Origin: Bacteroidetes bacterium 47-18
GTDB taxonomy: Bacteria > Bacteroidota > Bacteroidia > Chitinophagales > Chitinophagaceae
Direction of reading: 5' to 3'
Length of the DNA: 64,000 bases
Assembly: GCA_001897155.1 (NCBI GenBank)
Contig: MKSF01000021.1
Location: 21,652 to 85,651, forward strand
A program made the translations under genes and the position numbers. Below, in pieces: positions 45,835 to 53,542 of the stretch (its first letter is position 1; each line of letters opens with the position of its first letter). Below the pieces are notes generated by a model, which saw nothing but the letters and a program-made list of their open reading frames with translations, was not told where the DNA came from and searched no databases.

Positions 45835-46967
45835 AACGGCGCCTTTCTCACCACCAGCGCGGCATTGCATCCTCCGAAGCCGGAAGCGGTCTTGAGGAAA
45901 TTGGTGTGCGGGTATGCCCTGTATTCCGTGCTTACCTGCAGCGGAAGGGATGTACCGCACGCTTCATAGTGCAGGCTCGGAAGGAGCAGACCAGCTTCCA
46001 GCAACCGTATGCCGGTAATCGTTTCCACGATGCCTGCTGCCCCCAGCGTATGCCCGATATAAGACTTCAGGCTGTACACCGGCGCTGCCTGCACCCCGGC
46101 CAGGTGCATGGCTTTCGCTTCCATCTCGTCATTATATACCGTAGCGGTACCATGCGCAGAAACGGCGGCGACCTCCCCGGACGGGAGCGAGGCCTCCTGT
46201 AAAGCGGCGCCGATAGCATCTGCCAGCTCCTGGCCTGTACGGGAAGGTCCCGAAAGGTGATTCGCGTCATTGCTCAGTCCGCCGCCGGCTATCACGACCT
46301 GTGACCCGGCATCCGGTCCCGGCACGGAAGACAATACTATACCGGCCGCACACTCTCCCAGGTTGATGCCTTTCCTGTCCCTGTCAAAGGGGCGGCAGGG
46401 ACCATTGCCTATCGCCTGGAAGGACTGGAATCCTTTATATACAAAAGGCGTGAAGGCGTCGGCGCCTATTACTACCGCGTATTTATACCTGCCTGCCTGC
46501 AGCCACCGGGAAGCCGTGATAATGGCCACCAGTCCCGAGATACAGGCGGTGGAATATACTTTAGGTATATAATCCAGGCCGTAATACGCCTGCAGGGTTT
46601 CTCCCAGCCGGTATAGGGCGGCACGTTCCCCTTCCTGCCCCAGCGTATCAATATTGCCCTTCGTGGAAGACAGCAGCACCACCACATCCTTATGATGCAG
46701 CGGCACCGGCAGGCCGCTCTTCAGCGCATCCGCCGTATACAGCAACATCTGCTCGGTCCAGTGAGGCGTAACGGCGCTGTAACGGGCTGCGATACCGGCA
46801 CGGACCGATGCCGGAACTGGAGCCGCCCAGAATGGCTCCGGGCCGAAAGCGGCATCCTCCACCCTGCGCACGGCAGACCTGCCCTCCTTAAGCGCGTCCG
46901 TAAAATCACTGATGTCATTCCCCAGGGCGTTCAGCACGCTATAGCCCCGTACATATACCTTATTCAC
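45831..46967 (-). CDS. Beta-ketoacyl-ACP synthase (FabF-like)
   Basis: From a GTG at 46967 (M-NKVYVRGYSVLNALGND) the protein has 378 residues; the frame to 47021 runs through the upstream gene's end. The active-site triad is intact: Cys in VYSTACISGLVAI, His in VSAHGTATVYND and His in KSYIGHTLGAAGIVE. With the hot-dog gene 11 bp upstream it forms a mini-operon as in aryl-polyene, flexirubin or resorcinol-type lipid clusters, but no other cluster gene is present. Confidence 0.85.
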   Translation of the reverse strand: MNKVYVRGYSVLNALGNDISDFTDALKEGRSAVRRVEDAAFGPEPFWAAPVPASVRAGIAARYSAVTPHWTEQMLLYTADALKSGLPVPLHHKDVVVLLSSTKGNIDTLGQEGERAALYRLGETLQAYYGLDYIPKVYSTACISGLVAIITASRWLQAGRYKYAVVIGADAFTPFVYKGFQSFQAIGNGPCRPFDRDRKGINLGECAAGIVLSSVPGPDAGSQVVIAGGGLSNDANHLSGPSRTGQELADAIGAALQEASLPSGEVAAVSAHGTATVYNDEMEAKAMHLAGVQAAPVYSLKSYIGHTLGAAGIVETITGIRLLEAGLLLPSLHYEACGTSLPLQVSTEYRAYPHTNFLKTASGFGGCNAALVVRKAPF

Positions 46968-46978
46968 AAAAGCTACTT

Positions 46979-47374
46979 TTAATCCTGTAAAAAAATCTTG
47001 TATTCGGCACCGGCAATACAATGTCCATCCAGGAACACCTCTCCTTTCACCACCTGCACCTGGCCGATCACATTCAGCACCGTGGTCTTCGTAATGATAC
47101 GGTCATGCACCTGGGGAAGCTGTGATACATAAAAACCTTTGACGGCACCTATAAAGCCCACCTGCGGCGGCTGTTGCCTGCTGTGCGCTTCAAAGCCCGC
47201 ACCCGAGGCAGCCGTCTGCGCCATATTCTCGATCAGTCCCGCCGCAGTGAAGGCATTACCATCCACCAGGATATTATCCGGGCGGATCGTCAGCGTAGTG
47301 GTAGCGTTCCCGCCGGCTGCATCCAGCAGCGCATCGATCATTTCAAAAGGGGGTGCCTGGGGAATATACTTCAT
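46979..47374 (-). CDS. Hot-dog-fold 3-hydroxyacyl-ACP dehydratase-like protein
   Basis: The 131-residue protein has the pattern IPQAPPFEMIDALL ... TLTIRPDNILVDG ... AAGLIENMAQTAAS typical of FabZ-like enzymes in polyene and flexirubin clusters. The Glu (LIENMAQ) is kept, but the usual catalytic His of FabZ (G-H-F-P) is replaced by Asn/Ile (DNILV), so classical dehydratase chemistry is doubtful. It is the first gene of the pair with the KAS. Confidence 0.75.
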   Translation of the reverse strand: MKYIPQAPPFEMIDALLDAAGGNATTTLTIRPDNILVDGNAFTAAGLIENMAQTAASGAGFEAHSRQQPPQVGFIGAVKGFYVSQLPQVHDRIITKTTVLNVIGQVQVVKGEVFLDGHCIAGAEYKIFLQD

Positions 47375-47465
47375 ATACCGGTTATTAGAACAACTGAAAT
47401 TACCTGCAATAATACTTCTAAATTATTTAATTTTAGGTTTCATTTGCAGCCGTACCTCCTTTAAT

Positions 47466-47942
47466 ATGAAAAACAATACGCTCATCCTGGAAGGCAATGA
47501 TTACCTTGACGAATTTTTTGACGGTGGAAGGCTCTTCGGTATCAAGACCGGGATGCCGGCCTACCGGCTCTGTTCCCTGCTCAACAGGCAATTCGACTTT
47601 AAATTCAAAGCCTCCCCGGAAAACTTATTGCAGAAGCAATACGGCAACAATCCGCTCCACGGCGGCCTGGACCTCTTCAGCAGCATAGAGGCCTACTTCT
47701 CCGTTTATATCAACGAGATGCCTCCATGTATTACCCGGATGATACTCTATGCCAACCGGTATGAGGACTGCATGCTTGTGGACGATCTGAATGCCTATGA
47801 CTACCTGCTCCTGATCTTCAACGCTGAAATGCTGCTCTATGAAGAAGATATCCTCACCGTGCTCCAACGCTGCGGTGATATAGCTCATATAGAAGAGCTG
47901 GACATCCGGGAGATCAGCGAAATAGAAAATTTATCTTTGTAA
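47466..47942 (+). CDS. Hypothetical protein, IPExxxVDY-family-like
   Basis: From ATG 47466 (MKNNTLILEGNDYLDEFF) the protein has 158 residues. The layout FFDGGRLFGIKTGMPAYRLCSLLNRQFDFKF, Y-F-S-V-Y-I-N and DYLLLIFNAEMLLYEEDILTVLQRCGDI resembles the small IPExxxVDY family of Bacteroidota, but the naming motif is not readable here. Function is unknown. The longer frame (47139) overlaps the dehydratase gene and is rejected. Confidence 0.55.
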   Translation: MKNNTLILEGNDYLDEFFDGGRLFGIKTGMPAYRLCSLLNRQFDFKFKASPENLLQKQYGNNPLHGGLDLFSSIEAYFSVYINEMPPCITRMILYANRYEDCMLVDDLNAYDYLLLIFNAEMLLYEEDILTVLQRCGDIAHIEELDIREISEIENLSL

Positions 47943-47999
47943 AGAAACTGTTTATGCAAATAAGGGTTATTTTTGGCACCGGACCAAACTTGTAAAGCT

Positions 48000-48428
48000 A
48001 TGTTCAGATCTTTTCCACTGCTCTTTATCCTGCTTTTTCTGACAGGACAGCTCTGTGCGCAACAGCAGCCAGCCTACAAAAATATTACCGTTAAGGAAGA
48101 TCCCCAGATAGAGCAATACTACAAAAAGGCGGCAGCGGCCAATGCCATACCGGCCACTACCGCTGCGCAATCGACCAAAGGATTCAGGGTACAGATATAC
48201 AACGGCAACGACCGCACCAAAGCATCCGAAGCCAAAATGAAATTCATCAAAAAACACCCCGGCATCAGGTCCTATATTGTATTCAACAACCCGCAATACC
48301 GCGTACGTGTCGGTGATTTCACCACGAGAGAAGATGCAGAAACCTTCCGGGAAAAGCTGCAGAACGACTTCCAGCCCACCATGGTGATCCCCGACCTGAT
48401 AAATGTATCAGGTAAAACCCATAAGTAA
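48000..48428 (+). CDS. SPOR-domain secreted protein
   Basis: From ATG 48000 it has 142 residues: signal peptide (MFRSFPLLFILLFLTGQLCAQ), an Ala/Gln-rich linker and a C-terminal SPOR domain (TKGFRVQIYNGNDRTKASEAKMKF ... YRVRVGDFTTREDAETFREKL). SPOR domains bind denuded peptidoglycan glycan strands at septa. The M20 peptidase starts 7 bp after its stop, suggesting an operon. Confidence 0.88.
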   Translation: MFRSFPLLFILLFLTGQLCAQQQPAYKNITVKEDPQIEQYYKKAAAANAIPATTAAQSTKGFRVQIYNGNDRTKASEAKMKFIKKHPGIRSYIVFNNPQYRVRVGDFTTREDAETFREKLQNDFQPTMVIPDLINVSGKTHK

Positions 48429-48435
48429 CACTGAT

Positions 48436-49626
48436 ATGACCATTATTGAGACCATCAAAGAACGGGCTCAGGCTTTATTTCCCCGGATGACCGAATACCG
48501 GAGGCACCTGCACCGATATCCCGAGCTTTCCTTTAAAGAATACAATACCGCTGCCTATATACAGGGCATCCTGGAATCCTGTCACATACCCTATACAAAA
48601 GGCGTGGCCGGTACCGGGATCGTGGCGCTCATGGAAGGGAAACGGCCGGAAAAAAAGTGTATCGCCTTAAGGGCGGATATGGATGCGCTACCCATTACGG
48701 AACAGAACGAGGTGCCTTATAAATCGGCTCATGAAGGAATTATGCACGCCTGCGGGCATGATGTGCATACCGCCTGCCTGCTGGGCGCTATGCAGATACT
48801 GAACGGACTGAGAGATCATTTTGAAGGCACGGTAAAGCTCATCTTCCAGCCGGGTGAAGAGCAGTCCCCGGGAGGCGCCAGCCTGATGATAGCGGACGGT
48901 GTGCTGGAACAGCCCGCCGTGGACGGCATTATCGGCCTGCATGTCTACCCCGAGCTGCCCGCCGGCTACCTGGGATTCAGGAGCGGCGAGTATATGGCCA
49001 GCAGCGATGAAATATTCATTACCGTAAAAGGCCGCGGCGGTCACGCGGCCCTGCCGCACAAATGTATCGACCCTATCGTCATAGCCGCCAATATCATCGT
49101 ATCGCTGCAGCAACTGGTATCACGGAAAAGCAACGCCCTGGTGCCCACGGTGCTGAGCTTCGGGAAGATACAGGGCGGACATACCAATAACGTAATCCCT
49201 GATGAAGTGCACCTGGAAGGCACCCTGCGCACTTTCGATGAACCCTGGCGGCAGGAAGCCCTGCAGCAGATCAGAACGATAGCGGCCCATACAGCGGCAG
49301 CCTACGGCGGAGAGGCTGTAGTGCACTTTCCTCCAGGCTATCCCAGCCTGTTCAATGACCACGGCTTTACAAAATACCTCCAGGGGGCCGCCGCCGACCT
49401 CCTGGGCAAAGAGCATATTACGGAGCTGGACCGCCGGATGACGGCCGAAGATTTCAGCTTTTATACACAACAGGTGAAAGGTTGCTTCTTCCGGCTGGGC
49501 ACCAATAAGGACCATACCAGCTTTACCCGCCCCGTGCATAACGCCTCATTTGATGTCGATGAATCGGCGATGATCACGGGTGCGCAGGCTATGGCCTACC
49601 TGGCCTATAAGGCACTGGAAGAGTAA
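48436..49626 (+). CDS. M20D-family amidohydrolase/peptidase
   Basis: From ATG 48436 (MTIIETIKERAQALFPRM) the protein has 396 residues. Metal-site motifs of the hippurate hydrolase/IAA-amino-acid group are present: LRADMDALPITEQ, HACGHDVHTACLLGAM and FQPGEEQSPGGA, with a late His in RPVHNASFDVDE. It would hydrolyse N-acyl amino acids in the cytosol. It is the second gene of a pair with the SPOR protein. Confidence 0.92.
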   Translation: MTIIETIKERAQALFPRMTEYRRHLHRYPELSFKEYNTAAYIQGILESCHIPYTKGVAGTGIVALMEGKRPEKKCIALRADMDALPITEQNEVPYKSAHEGIMHACGHDVHTACLLGAMQILNGLRDHFEGTVKLIFQPGEEQSPGGASLMIADGVLEQPAVDGIIGLHVYPELPAGYLGFRSGEYMASSDEIFITVKGRGGHAALPHKCIDPIVIAANIIVSLQQLVSRKSNALVPTVLSFGKIQGGHTNNVIPDEVHLEGTLRTFDEPWRQEALQQIRTIAAHTAAAYGGEAVVHFPPGYPSLFNDHGFTKYLQGAAADLLGKEHITELDRRMTAEDFSFYTQQVKGCFFRLGTNKDHTSFTRPVHNASFDVDESAMITGAQAMAYLAYKALEE

Positions 49627-49638
49627 ATAAGCAGGCTG

Positions 49639-50370
49639 TCAGGAGAAATAAGGCAGCAGGAAGCTATTGGTAAGACCCAGGATAAATATTACTATATTGA
49701 ACAGGAGATGCGTGTTAATGGCATACCAAATATTACGGGACTGCCAGTATATGAACATCAGCACACCGCCGGAAAGCGCGTACGGCAGGCAGCTCTGCAG
49801 GCTGTCTCCGTAGGAATAGAACGCCATGCCATGCAGGATGATGCCCAGCGAGCCGAACAGCACCATAGCACCCCGGCTGCCCTCATGCTTCAGGAACAGG
49901 AGATGCCGGCAGACCACCTCCAGGATAAAGGAAAGCACCAGGAGATTCAGAAATACCAGGCCCGTGCCGAATACCTTCGTCCACCAGGAACCGCCCCAGC
50001 TACCCATATATGAAGGAAGATTCCAGAGCTTCAACTGGAAACCGGTGGTCCAGTGCAGTACGGTACGCGTCATATTGATGACCAGCAACAGGCCTATCCA
50101 GCCCAGGACCACCCACAGCAGCTTGATCCAGGAATGATGACGGAACTTTTTCCACTGGCTTTTCAGCAATTCCCGGTAATAATAATACAGCACGATGCTC
50201 AGGGCAACGCCCAGGATCAGCTTCAACGCCAGCAGCCCGATGATCACATTGCCGTTCCCCGGATGACCGCCTATCAGTTGCCTGGCAAAAAATGAAAACA
50301 ACAGATAAGAGACGGTCAATATCAAAAATACTGTTTCCTGAAATGTAAAGTCCTTTTTCTTCGGAATCAT
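49639..50370 (-). CDS. CPBP-like intramembrane protease homologue, degenerate
   Basis: The 243-residue protein has seven to eight membrane segments. The family EExxxR motif appears only as LEVVCRHLLF (single Glu), the second motif as GMAFYSYG, and the third as INTHLLFN (H-x-x-x-N kept). The loss of one catalytic Glu suggests a non-proteolytic or divergent member. It is a single gene converging on the M20D gene. Confidence 0.7.
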   Translation of the reverse strand: MIPKKKDFTFQETVFLILTVSYLLFSFFARQLIGGHPGNGNVIIGLLALKLILGVALSIVLYYYYRELLKSQWKKFRHHSWIKLLWVVLGWIGLLLVINMTRTVLHWTTGFQLKLWNLPSYMGSWGGSWWTKVFGTGLVFLNLLVLSFILEVVCRHLLFLKHEGSRGAMVLFGSLGIILHGMAFYSYGDSLQSCLPYALSGGVLMFIYWQSRNIWYAINTHLLFNIVIFILGLTNSFLLPYFS

Positions 50371-50894
50371 TAGAATACGATATCAATTATTGTCAATGCC
50401 CTCACAATATAGGCAAAAGAATAAATATACCAACAATTTATACAGATTATCCATATATAAAAACCGCTTTGAGCTGCCCCTGCTTTCATCCATTACTTTT
50501 ATACAGGGGTAGTGCCAACTGTAATGGCTTCAACATGCTCAGCCTGACACCTGGGGCACTTTGTCACCCTGAGCGTGTCGAAGGGCAAAAGTAGAGGCTT
50601 CGACAGGCTCAGCCTGACACCTGGGGCACTTTGTCACCCTGAGCGTGTCGAAGAGTAAAAGTAAGGCTTCGACACGCTCAGCCCGACACCTGGGGCACTT
50701 TGTCACCCTGAGCGTGTCGAAGGGTAAAAAGTAGGGCTTCGACAAGCTTAGCCTGACACCTGGGAACTTTGTCACCCTGAGCGTGTCGAAGGGCAAAAGT
50801 AGAGGCTTCGACAGGCTTAGCCTGACAACAAACTTACCTGTCAAAACATGATTGATGCAAAGACCATACAAACCTGCTGCAATGGCAATAACGC
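50371..50894. other. Gene-free interval of 524 bp with palindromic array
   Basis: It contains only the family 1 array (50528-50828) and AT-rich flanks. The 119-codon minus-strand frame at 50539-50898 is a translation of the repeats, with near-identical repeated peptide units, and is not a gene. Confidence 0.8.
50528..50828. repeat. Tandem REP-like palindrome array (family 1), four and a half units
   Basis: Units start at 50528, 50598, 50667 and 50737, with a lone left arm at 50805. Each is about 70 bp: left arm CTTCGACAGGCTCAGCCTGA, a short loop CACCTGGGGCACTTTG, right arm CACCCTGAGCGTGTCGAA, and a spacer AGGGCAAAAGTAGAGG. Arms are near-perfect inverted repeats, so each unit folds as a hairpin. 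Units differ at only a few positions, which implies recent tandem amplification. Confidence 0.9.
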
Positions 50895-51170
50895 TCACTT
50901 AATAGCGATGCTCTTCACGATATTCTCACGAAAGTACTGGTTTACATTCTGTATCACAAGGTCCTGCGCCATTTTCAGTTCCTGCTTCAGCGGTGCTACA
51001 TTGGTATACACCACCAGCAGTCCGTTGCTGAAAGTAAGATGGGTGGTATACCGGGCAATGGTCTTGCCCATGATCTCCTCCCACGACTCCCGGATGCGGA
51101 TCTCATCCAGCCGGGATTTCCACCGGGCCGATTCCAGGAATCGCAACAAACTTTTACCGATCGGTTCCAT
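50895..51170 (-). CDS. DUF721 domain protein
   Basis: From Met at 51170 (MEPIGKSLLRFLES) it has 91 residues with the DUF721 core SWEEIMGKTIARYTTHLTFSNGLLVVYTNVAPLKQELKMAQDLVIQNVNQYF. The domain is found near recF/gyrase genes in many bacteria and is proposed to bind nucleic acid; function is unknown. The in-frame start at 51203 is less family-like. It is divergent from the ZIP gene. Confidence 0.8.
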   Translation of the reverse strand: MEPIGKSLLRFLESARWKSRLDEIRIRESWEEIMGKTIARYTTHLTFSNGLLVVYTNVAPLKQELKMAQDLVIQNVNQYFRENIVKSIAIK

Positions 51171-51197
51171 AATTTTCAAATGTTTAAAGCAACTGCC

Positions 51198-51228
51198 TTG
51201 CAATAACAGACAAACTCTTTTACCTTTG
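51198..51228 (+). promoter_or_regulatory. Promoter of the ZIP transporter gene
   Basis: TTG (51198-51200), 20 bp, TACCTTTG (51221-51228), 19 bp before the ATG. It matches the Bacteroidota consensus with one extra spacer base. Confidence 0.6.
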
Positions 51229-51247
51229 CATTCAATTACAAAAATAC

Positions 51248-51991
51248 ATGTTTCTTACTTACATCATCCTATTATATTTTTTCACGCTCATAGGCGGATG
51301 CACTCCTTTATGGTCCAGGCGCTGGAACCAGCAGTCCACTGCCCTGCTCCTGGCCTTTTCCGGCACCTTCCTGCTGGGCATCACGCTGATGCACCTCATC
51401 CCGGAAAATATACATCATAATGACCGGTACGCGCCGCTGCTCATCGCCGTAGGCTTTTTCCTGCAGATCCTGCTGCAGCGGCTTACCCATGGTATGGAGC
51501 ACGGGCATACGCACACGGCAACCCCTCATGCGCACCCTGTGCAATGGAGCCTGATGCTGGGCCTCAGCATCCATGCTTTCAGTGAAGGGATACCATTGGG
51601 TATCGCCTACCATGATGACGCGGTATTGCCCCCGCTCTTCCTTGCCATTGCCCTCCACAAGCTGCCGGAATCCATGCTCCTCACCGCTATGCTGATGCAG
51701 AGCAATTACTCGAAAGGCCGGATACTGCTCATCGCAGCGCTCTTCAGCATGGTGACACCGCTGGCTATCATCCTGACCAAATGGGTGGAGCTCAGTGTCG
51801 GCAATGTCCAGAACGTCTTTGCCTGGTGCCTGCCCGTAGTAGCGGGGTCCTTCCTCCAGATCAGCACCACCGTGCTCTATGAGAGCGGTACCAAGCAGCA
51901 CCAGATCAGGCTGTCCAAATGGGTGGTGATCATTTTCGGCTTTATGCTGGCATTCCTCACCACCTTTGTGACCACTACCCATCAACATTAA
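51248..51991 (+). CDS. ZIP-family metal transporter
   Basis: It has 247 residues and eight membrane segments. Transport-site motifs are HAFSEGIPLG (TM4) and HKLPES (TM5), preceded by a His-rich loop (HGMEHGHTHTATPHAHP) that binds zinc. It would import Zn2+ or other divalent metals. A single gene with its own promoter. Confidence 0.9.
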   Translation: MFLTYIILLYFFTLIGGCTPLWSRRWNQQSTALLLAFSGTFLLGITLMHLIPENIHHNDRYAPLLIAVGFFLQILLQRLTHGMEHGHTHTATPHAHPVQWSLMLGLSIHAFSEGIPLGIAYHDDAVLPPLFLAIALHKLPESMLLTAMLMQSNYSKGRILLIAALFSMVTPLAIILTKWVELSVGNVQNVFAWCLPVVAGSFLQISTTVLYESGTKQHQIRLSKWVVIIFGFMLAFLTTFVTTTHQH

Positions 51992-52124
51992 GCAAATCAG
52001 CACGATATATATAAAATATTTGTTCCCGTAATATTTTAATTATTCGTAAAAAAGAAGAAAATCAATTTTAAATATTACTTTTGGCATAACATTTGAATTG
52101 ATCTTTTAACATAAATATTCCATT

Positions 52125-53429
52125 ATGAAGTTGAAAACTTTATCCACAATCGCACTATGTGCCGCTACAACGTTTTCTGCATTCTCACAGGGAAAATATG
52201 CAGACAGGTTCCAATCTGATACCAAAGGATCATTGATCGGTTTCTCGTTCAATATTGCGAGCTTCGATACTTCGAATGTACTCTATCCCGGTATTATTCC
52301 CAATGCCCAGCAGGCTAATCTCGGCGCTTCCCTCCAGTACTGGCAGGGCATCACCCCGCACCTGGACGCCTCTGTAAGGCTTGGCGCGATCTTTTCCGAC
52401 TATGACAGGAACGACCGCTTTGCCGCGGGCATTTTCCATCCCGAGCTGGAAGGAACCCTGATACTGAGAGCATTAAGAGACAACCACCTCTTCAATCCTT
52501 ATATCACTGCCGGTATCGGCGCAGGACGCTATTCCAAGACCTTCGTGCCTTACGCACCGGTAGGCGTGGGACTGCAGGTCAATGTCTTCAACGAGGTGTA
52601 CCTCTTTCTCCAGGCCAACTACAGGTTTTCCCTGGGTAAGGACAAGCTGGATAACAGCACCTTCTACTCCGTGGGTGTGAGCGTTCCGTTCATTGAAGGC
52701 AAATCCAAGGTACGTGCCCCGAAAGACAGGGACGGTGATGGTGTACCTGACAACGAGGACGAATGTCCGGATGTAGCGGGACCTATTGCCCTCAAAGGCT
52801 GTCCTGACAAAGACGGTGACGGCATTGCAGACAAAGATGACAAATGTCCTGATGTGCCGGGCGTAGCCAAATACGGCGGCTGCCCGATCCCTGACACCGA
52901 TGGTGACGGCATCAACGATGAAGAAGATAAATGCCCGGATGTGGCGGGTGTAGCCAGGTACGGCGGCTGCCCGATCCCTGATAGCGACGGCGACGGCGTG
53001 AATGATGAAGAAGACAGGTGTCCGCAGGTTCCGGGCGTGAAGCACAACTTCGGCTGTCCTGAGATCACTATGGAAACCAGGCAAAAGCTGAAGGACATCT
53101 CCAAAGGTATCTACTTTGAGACCGGCAAGGCAGTGCTGAAAAAAGAATCACTGGCTACCCTGGATCAGATCGTAGATATTATGAATGAGTACAGCGCTTA
53201 CAACATCACGATCGAAGGACATACCGACAATACCGGTAAGGCAGATAAGAACCTGCAGTTATCCAAAGAGCGTGCCGCTGCTGTAAAAGACTACCTGATC
53301 TCCAAAGGCATCAATCCTGGCAGGATGGAAAGCGAAGGCTACGGACAGGAACGCCCTGTGGCTGACAACAAAACTGCTGCCGGCCGTGCCGAGAACCGCC
53401 GCGTGGAACTGGAGCTGAAAATGAAATAA
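52125..53429 (+). CDS. OmpA-family outer-membrane protein with thrombospondin type-3 repeats
   Basis: The protein has 434 residues. A signal peptide (to about residue 22) is followed by a beta-barrel (23-195), four calcium-binding TSP3 repeats (DGDGVPDNEDECPD, DGDGIADKDDKCPD, DGDGINDEEDKCPD, DGDGVNDEEDRCPQ) and a C-terminal OmpA domain (ITIEGHTDNTGKADKNLQLSKERA ... AENRRVELE) that binds peptidoglycan. It tethers the outer membrane to the wall. Confidence 0.95.
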   Translation: MKLKTLSTIALCAATTFSAFSQGKYADRFQSDTKGSLIGFSFNIASFDTSNVLYPGIIPNAQQANLGASLQYWQGITPHLDASVRLGAIFSDYDRNDRFAAGIFHPELEGTLILRALRDNHLFNPYITAGIGAGRYSKTFVPYAPVGVGLQVNVFNEVYLFLQANYRFSLGKDKLDNSTFYSVGVSVPFIEGKSKVRAPKDRDGDGVPDNEDECPDVAGPIALKGCPDKDGDGIADKDDKCPDVPGVAKYGGCPIPDTDGDGINDEEDKCPDVAGVARYGGCPIPDSDGDGVNDEEDRCPQVPGVKHNFGCPEITMETRQKLKDISKGIYFETGKAVLKKESLATLDQIVDIMNEYSAYNITIEGHTDNTGKADKNLQLSKERAAAVKDYLISKGINPGRMESEGYGQERPVADNKTAAGRAENRRVELELKMK

Positions 53430-53455
53430 TCCAACGGATATTTAAGAATAAAGAC

Positions 53456-53490
53456 AACAGCCGCCCTTGTACAGGGCGGCTGTTCTTATA
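53456..53490 (+). terminator. Terminator after the OmpA gene
   Basis: An 11-bp perfect stem AACAGCCGCCC / GGGCGGCTGTT (53456-53466, 53474-53484) is followed by CTTATA. It separates the OmpA gene from mnmE. Confidence 0.75.
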
Positions 53491-53530
53491 TCGGCCTCCA
53501 CGGACATTTTTCTTTATGCGCCCAGACCGC

Positions 53531-53538
53531 TATTTTTG
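53531..53538 (+). promoter_or_regulatory. -7 box of mnmE, near-leaderless
   Basis: TATTTTTG ends 4 bp before the mnmE ATG at 53543, so transcription starts at or beside the start codon. It also shows that the upstream in-frame ATG at 53516 cannot be the start. Confidence 0.5.
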
Positions 53539-53542
53539 CAGT

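Noticed and set aside
50528..50828. CRISPR array
   Set aside because: The units carry inverted arms over nearly the whole length and the short spacers are almost identical, not unique; no cas gene is near.
50539..50898. A 119-codon minus-strand open frame over the repeat array
   Set aside because: It is a translation of the tandem palindromes: the peptide repeats every 23-24 residues and has no domain.
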